DNA from: Promethearchaeota archaeon
Lineage (GTDB): Archaea > Asgardarchaeota > Lokiarchaeia > Sigyniarchaeales > SOKP01
Reading direction: 5' to 3'
Assembly: GCA_004524535.1 (NCBI GenBank)
Contig: SDNY01000014.1
Coordinates: 1 to 44,635, forward strand
DNA length: 44,635 nt
In this document: positions 40,161 to 44,635 of the stretch, piece after piece
Numbering within the stretch: the first letter of the stretch is position 1
Layout of the letters: each line of letters begins with the position of its first letter
Notes under the pieces: generated by a model
Database searches by the model: none
Told to the model about the DNA's origin: nothing
The model's input: the letters and a program-made list of their open reading frames with translations, nothing else
Translations under genes and position numbers: made by a program

Positions 40161-40811
40161 ATGATTGATAATTGGCTCTCAAAGACTAAATTTAAAAAAC
40201 TAATTGAGAAATTTGTAAAGAAGATCTTTTTTGGGAGAATTTCCGCCAATAAACTTACACTCATAGGGTTAGTCTTAGGTCTTTCAAGTGCCTTTTTTAT
40301 ATTTTTAAGTGCTAAAATTCAATATACGTGTGAATTCGTTATCATTGCTGCGATTCTTATGACATTATCTTTTTTCTTTGATGCTCTAGATGGGATTTTA
40401 GCGAGGCTGGAAGGACAAACAATATTTGGAGGAATTTTAGATATATTTTGTGATAGAACTGTCGAGACGTTTATAATTATCGCTCTTATCTCGACTGATC
40501 CTGAACTTCTAGTATGGCCTGGTATCTTCTCTTTAGGCGCAATTATATTATGTATAACAATGTTTCTCGTTGTTGGAGGGGCTATTAAAGCCGAAGAATT
40601 AGATGAAACGCAGAAAGTGATATATTATAGAAGAGGGTTAATGGAACGTTTTGAAACTTTTATATTTTTAATGATAATTACACTAATAATCGCATTGCGC
40701 TTAATTTTTTTATGGCTTTTTGCCATTTTAGTTTTTATCACAGCTATCTTAAGATTCAGAGATGCTTACCTTATTTTCAAAACTAAAAGTAATATGTCCG
40801 AATCAGAATAA
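40161..40811 (+). CDS. CDP-alcohol phosphatidyltransferase
   Basis: The 216-residue membrane protein has the full catalytic motif D74-x2-D77-G78-x2-A81-R82-x8-G91-x3-D94-x3-D98 and about six membrane helices. The family transfers a phospho-alcohol from a CDP-activated lipid, as in archaeal phosphatidylinositol, glycerol or serine phospholipid synthesis. The alcohol cannot be determined: it lacks the extra markers of archaetidylserine synthase and could be archaetidylinositol phosphate synthase or a similar enzyme. It begins 46 bp after the trxB remnant. Confidence 0.88.
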   Translation: MIDNWLSKTKFKKLIEKFVKKIFFGRISANKLTLIGLVLGLSSAFFIFLSAKIQYTCEFVIIAAILMTLSFFFDALDGILARLEGQTIFGGILDIFCDRTVETFIIIALISTDPELLVWPGIFSLGAIILCITMFLVVGGAIKAEELDETQKVIYYRRGLMERFETFIFLMIITLIIALRLIFLWLFAILVFITAILRFRDAYLIFKTKSNMSESE

Positions 40812-40990
40812 GTTTAAAGAGGTCTTACTCTTAGATATTATAATTATTACATTTAAAATTTATAATTTGAAATCCTATTTTTTAAATATTAGTCAAAATT
40901 TAAAGTAAAATGAATAATTTATCAATTAATTATAAAAAGAAGATTTTAGAACATATCTCTCTTTTTAATATTTAAGGTGATTCCGTTAAT

Positions 40991-42283
40991 ATGAGCACAC
41001 CGGACGATATAATAAATCGTATCTACAAAGACTATAAGAGTAAGATTGGATTATTTTGTTTAAATTGTCTAATCATGCGTACATCATTTGAAGAACTAAA
41101 CGAATTTGTTAAAAAAAACAATATAGCTATTAATGAAACTACAAAGACTAAAACTGGTTATATAAAAGAAATAGTAGTTCATTTTCATAATGTTTTTAAA
41201 AATGTCAAAAGTATTAGAGATAAATATTCAAGTCCAATCGACCTAATGGGTGATTTATTACTAAAAGACGATAATATAAAGAATCATTTAACCGAATTTG
41301 ATTATATTGCTAAGCAGGAACTAGTAAATATTTTTGCTGATTATTGTGCCGATTTTAAAATTTCAGTTTTTAATACTTCAAAAATACCAGAATATTCATT
41401 AGATTTATATTTAACAAAAAAAACGCCTCGCTTGAGAACTGAATCCGTAATAGTACGTACGAGTGCGGAGATGGATTTAGATAATTATGAAAATACTTTA
41501 GAATTAATCCAAAAATCTTCAGAAATCGCTATGTGGAGTGTATTCGTTACTACCCCCGCAGGTGTATATAAAATTGGATTTGATCGTATAGTTTCGGATA
41601 TGGAAAATTTCAAAGTCTGGTTTTATGTTGTAGATCCACGTCATAAAAAAATTTATGGCATAACTAAAGGTAAAAAATCCAAAAACTACGATCAATCTTT
41701 AAGTGAGAATTATCTTCAAAAATTACCACGTGAACCTGTTCGAGCACCTTCGCAGGTTATAAAATTTTCAAAATATGAATTTAAAGAAAATGAATCTTAT
41801 AATCCAAAAAGATTTCATATGTATGAAATATTCTCTGAAGAGGAGGTCGGTGAAGGTCTCAAAATTCCGGGAGAGAAACATAAATATCGGGATATTTTTA
41901 GAAATTTAATAATTATTGATAAAACTTCAGGTATATCTATTTTTTCTTACGAAAACGAAATAAAATCTTTAGATTATGATTTAATTTCGGGATTTTTAGT
42001 TGCTATGGATCAATTTGTATCGGAGTTGGGAGGTGGTGACAACATGCGAGAAATAAATTATAAAGGATTTTTTATACAAGCGGGGTATGGGGAAAAGATA
42101 AAAGTCGCACTTTTTCTCTCTAAATCAGCAGATAAAATATTAAAAGAGCGTTTGGCTTACTTTATAAATGAATTTGAAAAAAAACATAAAGAACAGATAA
42201 AATTCTTTCAAGAAACGGGGAATGTTTCTTATTTTAAAGAAGCCTCAGTAGAAGAAATGGCTAAAGAAATTTTAGATTTTTAA
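40991..42283 (+). CDS. Unknown 430-residue protein with longin/roadblock-like C-terminal domain
   Basis: I do not recognise the N-terminal 290 residues, an alpha/beta region with CLNC at about 23-26 and a central strand-rich part (WSVFVTTPAGVYKIGFDRI). The C-terminal part, about 305-425, reads like the longin-type domains abundant in Asgard archaea: RNLIIIDKTSGISIFSYE, DLISGFLVAMDQFVSELGGG, a YKGFFIQAGYGEKIKVALFL strand pair, then an acidic helical end. Such domains act in small-GTPase signalling or membrane recruitment. Assignment is from pattern memory and needs profile searching. It is followed 18 bp later by a DUF1499 gene. Confidence 0.6.
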   Translation: MSTPDDIINRIYKDYKSKIGLFCLNCLIMRTSFEELNEFVKKNNIAINETTKTKTGYIKEIVVHFHNVFKNVKSIRDKYSSPIDLMGDLLLKDDNIKNHLTEFDYIAKQELVNIFADYCADFKISVFNTSKIPEYSLDLYLTKKTPRLRTESVIVRTSAEMDLDNYENTLELIQKSSEIAMWSVFVTTPAGVYKIGFDRIVSDMENFKVWFYVVDPRHKKIYGITKGKKSKNYDQSLSENYLQKLPREPVRAPSQVIKFSKYEFKENESYNPKRFHMYEIFSEEEVGEGLKIPGEKHKYRDIFRNLIIIDKTSGISIFSYENEIKSLDYDLISGFLVAMDQFVSELGGGDNMREINYKGFFIQAGYGEKIKVALFLSKSADKILKERLAYFINEFEKKHKEQIKFFQETGNVSYFKEASVEEMAKEILDF

Positions 42284-42301
42284 AAATTAGGAGGTTATAA
42301 A

Positions 42302-42691
42302 ATGCCAAAGGAACCAAGAAGAACTGGAATTGTTGATGGAAAGTTCTATCCATGTCCAAAAAAACCAATTTGTGTTTCAACTCAAGCTTCTGAAGATGAT
42401 GAAAAACATTATATATCACCAATTAAATTAACAACATCTGTACAGGAGGCAATGAGTAAAATAATATCCATCATAAATACATTAAAACGTACTAAAATAT
42501 TAGAAAACAGTGACAATTACTTAAGAGTACAATTTACCACTGCGTTATTTAGATTTAAAGATGATGTTGAATTTTATATAGATGAAAAAGAGAAATTGAT
42601 ACACTTTAGAAGTCAATCCAGAATAGGGGGTTATGATTGGAACGCAAATAGGAATCGAATGGAGGATTTTAGAAATAGATATCAAGAATGA
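42302..42691 (+). CDS. DUF1499 family protein
   Basis: The 129-residue protein matches DUF1499: PCPKKPICVSTQA near residues 17-29, an H-Y-I-S-P-I stretch, LFRFKDDVEFYID and the closing HFRSQSRIGGYDWNANRNRM. The family is widespread in bacteria and some archaea and has no known activity. Bacterial members are often lipoproteins, but no signal peptide or lipobox is seen here. AGGAGGT precedes the ATG, and it is probably co-transcribed with the upstream 430-residue protein. Confidence 0.88.
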   Translation: MPKEPRRTGIVDGKFYPCPKKPICVSTQASEDDEKHYISPIKLTTSVQEAMSKIISIINTLKRTKILENSDNYLRVQFTTALFRFKDDVEFYIDEKEKLIHFRSQSRIGGYDWNANRNRMEDFRNRYQE

Positions 42692-42854
42692 TAATGTTAA
42701 TAATTTATAAATAGGTTTTATAATGAGAGAGTTGAAATTTCTATTCTATTTTTAATTTATTAACGAATATATTAAATTTTAATTTTTATAAGGTAAAATA
42801 TAATATCAGTAAAATTTTGAGATTAAATAATTTGATAATAAAAGGGTTAAAAAA

Positions 42855-43271
42855 ATGAGTGAAGAAGCTGAAAATAAATTAATATTTGTGTTTAATGCAG
42901 ATTCAGGGGGCGCGTGGGCAGGATTGAAAGATTCATTGAAAAAAACGTTTAAAAAATCTACGTATGAATGCAATCTCTGTGCGGTAACTTATGGATTTTT
43001 TGGTCAGAAGAAACAATGGAAAAATTTTGTGAATGAGCTCGAAGTTCCAGTTGAACAAATGAAAAAGGATAAATTTAAATTTGAATTTCTCCATAAAGAC
43101 GAATTTTATGAACAGTATAATGTAAAAGATGCGAAATTTCCAAGTGCTTATCTAGATGACGGTAGAGAGTTAAAAGTATTTATTTCCCTGAAGGAAATGA
43201 ATGCGATAAAAGATATCCCTGAATTAGAGGCTTTAGTAACCAAAAGGCTTGATGAATTTAATTTAAGATGA
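42855..43271 (+). CDS. Conserved hypothetical protein with CxxC loop
   Basis: The 138-residue protein begins LIFVFNADSGGAWAGLKDSL and has STYECNLCAVTYGFFG at about 35-50, where the C-x2-C is followed by a T-Y-G motif. I recall a bacterial conserved hypothetical group with this N-A-D-S-G ... Y-x-C-x-L-C-x-L-T-Y-G pattern; its function is not known to me. The rest is a charged alpha/beta region ending in a helical tail. A thiol-redox or metal role of the CxxC is possible. It lies 30 bp before the lipoamide-dehydrogenase-like gene. Confidence 0.7.
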   Translation: MSEEAENKLIFVFNADSGGAWAGLKDSLKKTFKKSTYECNLCAVTYGFFGQKKQWKNFVNELEVPVEQMKKDKFKFEFLHKDEFYEQYNVKDAKFPSAYLDDGRELKVFISLKEMNAIKDIPELEALVTKRLDEFNLR

Positions 43272-43301
43272 AAAAGTTTTTTCTTGAGATGGGTTATTAA
43301 T

Positions 43302-44635
43302 ATGGAAGAATATGATTTAGTTGTGATTGGTAGTGGTGCTGGATTAAATGTTATAAATGTTGGGATTAATCTAGGACTGAAATGTGCGCTTGTTGAAGAG
43401 AGTAAGATGGGAGGGACTTGTTTAACACGCGGATGTATCCCTTCTAAAATATTGGTACATCCAGCGGATTTAATCCGAGAAGCGCAACATGGTAAAAAAG
43501 TTGGGCTAACGTTTAAAGTAGAAGATATAAATTGGGATCTTATTGCAAAAAGAATGTGGCATCAAATTGATGAGAGTAAAATGATGGAACAAGGATTATT
43601 AGAAGTTCCAAATCTTAAAGTTTATCAGGGTACAGGTGAATTTACCGGGGAATATGAAATGACCGTACATGGTAAAGATGGTTCTAATCTTGGAACATTT
43701 AAAGGAAAACGCTTTCTTATTGCTACGGGAGCTCGCTCATTCATCCCTCCTATTGCAGGCATTGAAGATGCTGAGTATGTTACAAGTGAAACCTTCTTCG
43801 GTGAAAAATTCCCCAGAAAACCTTGGAAAAGTCTAATAATAATTGGTGGTGGGGTAATTGCGGCAGAATTTGCCCATATTTTTTCAGCGTTTGGAACAGA
43901 AGTAACCATAGTTGAGATGTTACCACGACTGGTAGCTACTGAAGAACCAGAAATAAGTAAATTTTTAGAAAATAATTTTAAGAAATATATGACTGTGCTT
44001 GTAAATCATAAAGCTATAAAAGCCAAATCAAAGGGTAAATTAAAAGTTGTGACTGTTGAAAATACACAGACAGGTGAAAAAAGAGATCTCAAAGCTGAAG
44101 AGATTCTCGTGGCTACTGGGCGTAAATCAAATGCAGATATCTTAAAAGTAGAAAAAACGGGTGTGGAAACTAATAAAGCTGGTTGGATTATTACTAATGA
44201 ATATCTCGAGACTTCAAAGGAAAACATTTGGTGTATAGGAGATGCTAATGGTCTCTTCCAGTTTCGCCATAAAGCAAATTATGAGACTCAAATAGTACAA
44301 AACAACATTTTCGGGGAAGAAAAAGAGAGGGTAGATTATTCCTCCGTTCCTTGGGCTATCTTTTCATATCCTCAAATAGGGCATGTAGGTATCACCGAAG
44401 CAGAGGCTATAGAAAAAGGGCACGAGATTTTCGTAGCAATCCATAATTATTCATCCGTAGCAAAGGGATATGCAATGGGCTTCGAAGAAAACGATGTAGA
44501 GGATGGATTTGTGAAGCTAGTTGTTGATAAATCATATAAAATTTTAGGTGCTCACATTGTTGGTCCATATGCTGCGATTTTAGTTCAACCATTTGTCTAT
44601 TTAATGAATTCTGGCTTTTCATGCAATTTAGAAGA
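43302..44635 (+). CDS. Dihydrolipoamide dehydrogenase / mercuric-reductase-like flavoprotein, 3' partial
   Basis: The frame starts at ATG 43302 and is still open at the end of the window after 444 codons. It has the FAD site LVVIGSGAGLN, the redox disulfide C40-x4-C45 in GGTCLTRGCIPSK, the NAD site LIIIGGGVIAAEFA and the second FAD motif IWCIGDANGLF. The family's C-terminal dimer domain is under way (ILGAHIVGPYA), with the His-Glu pair beyond the window. Only about a third to a half of its residues match the 19951 paralogue, so the two likely have different substrates. The 38573 remnant derives from a copy of this gene. Confidence 0.88.
   Translation, partial: MEEYDLVVIGSGAGLNVINVGINLGLKCALVEESKMGGTCLTRGCIPSKILVHPADLIREAQHGKKVGLTFKVEDINWDLIAKRMWHQIDESKMMEQGLLEVPNLKVYQGTGEFTGEYEMTVHGKDGSNLGTFKGKRFLIATGARSFIPPIAGIEDAEYVTSETFFGEKFPRKPWKSLIIIGGGVIAAEFAHIFSAFGTEVTIVEMLPRLVATEEPEISKFLENNFKKYMTVLVNHKAIKAKSKGKLKVVTVENTQTGEKRDLKAEEILVATGRKSNADILKVEKTGVETNKAGWIITNEYLETSKENIWCIGDANGLFQFRHKANYETQIVQNNIFGEEKERVDYSSVPWAIFSYPQIGHVGITEAEAIEKGHEIFVAIHNYSSVAKGYAMGFEENDVEDGFVKLVVDKSYKILGAHIVGPYAAILVQPFVYLMNSGFSCNLE

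Noticed and set aside
41742-41751. A near copy of the palindrome, GAACCTGTTC
   Set aside because: It lies inside the coding sequence of the 430-residue protein and has one mismatch that breaks the symmetry.
1-44635. tRNA, rRNA, CRISPR arrays, transposases or integrases
   Set aside because: I saw no T-loop-like consensus, regular spaced repeats or recombinase motifs in any intergenic stretch.

Overview
The window reads as chromosomal DNA of an AT-rich, strictly anaerobic archaeon, most likely an Asgard (Loki-type, Promethearchaeota) lineage. The archaeal signs are an HTH_10 (bacterio-opsin-activator type) regulator, tandem two-domain protein disulfide oxidoreductases, a GapN aldehyde dehydrogenase, a SelB/EF-1A-like pseudo-GTPase, a minimal SufC-SufB pair and T-tract terminators. 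A 430-residue protein whose C-terminal part resembles the longin-like regulatory domains common in Asgard genomes supports the narrower guess. The lineage is inference; no rRNA or tRNA gene was seen.

Region 1 (1-19600) is an oxygen/redox-defence island. It holds a rhodanese, two rubrerythrins, two full-length desulfoferrodoxins (superoxide reductases), a flavodiiron protein, two small rubredoxins, an NADH:rubredoxin reductase with its own rubredoxin tail, an OsmC protein, an iron-sulfur flavoprotein, two glutaredoxin-like proteins and a ferredoxin:thioredoxin reductase catalytic subunit. At its centre is a CO-dehydrogenase-scaffold protein (10777-12681). It keeps all active-site ligands of a Ni-CODH except one cysteine, which is replaced by Glu300, the type of ligand used by hybrid cluster protein. 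Around it are two cupins, a NapH-like polyferredoxin and an HCP-associated type of ferredoxin. The same palindrome, GAACATGTTC, or its AACATGTT core, lies 40-110 bp before six of these genes. I read this as a candidate regulon for nitrogen-oxide/hydroxylamine or oxygen-species detoxification that uses a repurposed CODH. Two toxin-antitoxin-like pairs, a transporter and an acyl-CoA dehydrogenase are interspersed.

Region 2 (19951-33400) is central carbon metabolism: a lipoamide-dehydrogenase homologue, a C45-type Ntn hydrolase, a CCG-domain Fe-S protein, succinyl-CoA synthetase (sucCD, minus strand), then isocitrate dehydrogenase, class II fumarase and aconitase as a tight plus-strand operon. 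The pseudo-GTPase and GapN follow.

Region 3 (33466-38546) holds a winged-helix protein, the minimal SUF pair (both genes with TTG starts) and a thiol-redox operon of two tandem protein disulfide oxidoreductases followed by thioredoxin reductase.

Region 4 (38547-44635) is rearranged. A 5' scrap of a lipoamide-dehydrogenase-like gene and a 3' scrap of a thioredoxin reductase flank an MNT-HEPN toxin-antitoxin module and an odd 50-codon membrane ORF. Then come a CDP-alcohol phosphatidyltransferase, the 430-residue Asgard-type protein, a DUF1499 protein, a conserved unknown and an intact lipoamide-dehydrogenase-like gene running off the end. Three genes (sucC, a small rubredoxin and the second PDO) appear to start at AUU codons behind Shine-Dalgarno sequences, so automatic annotation would miss or truncate them.
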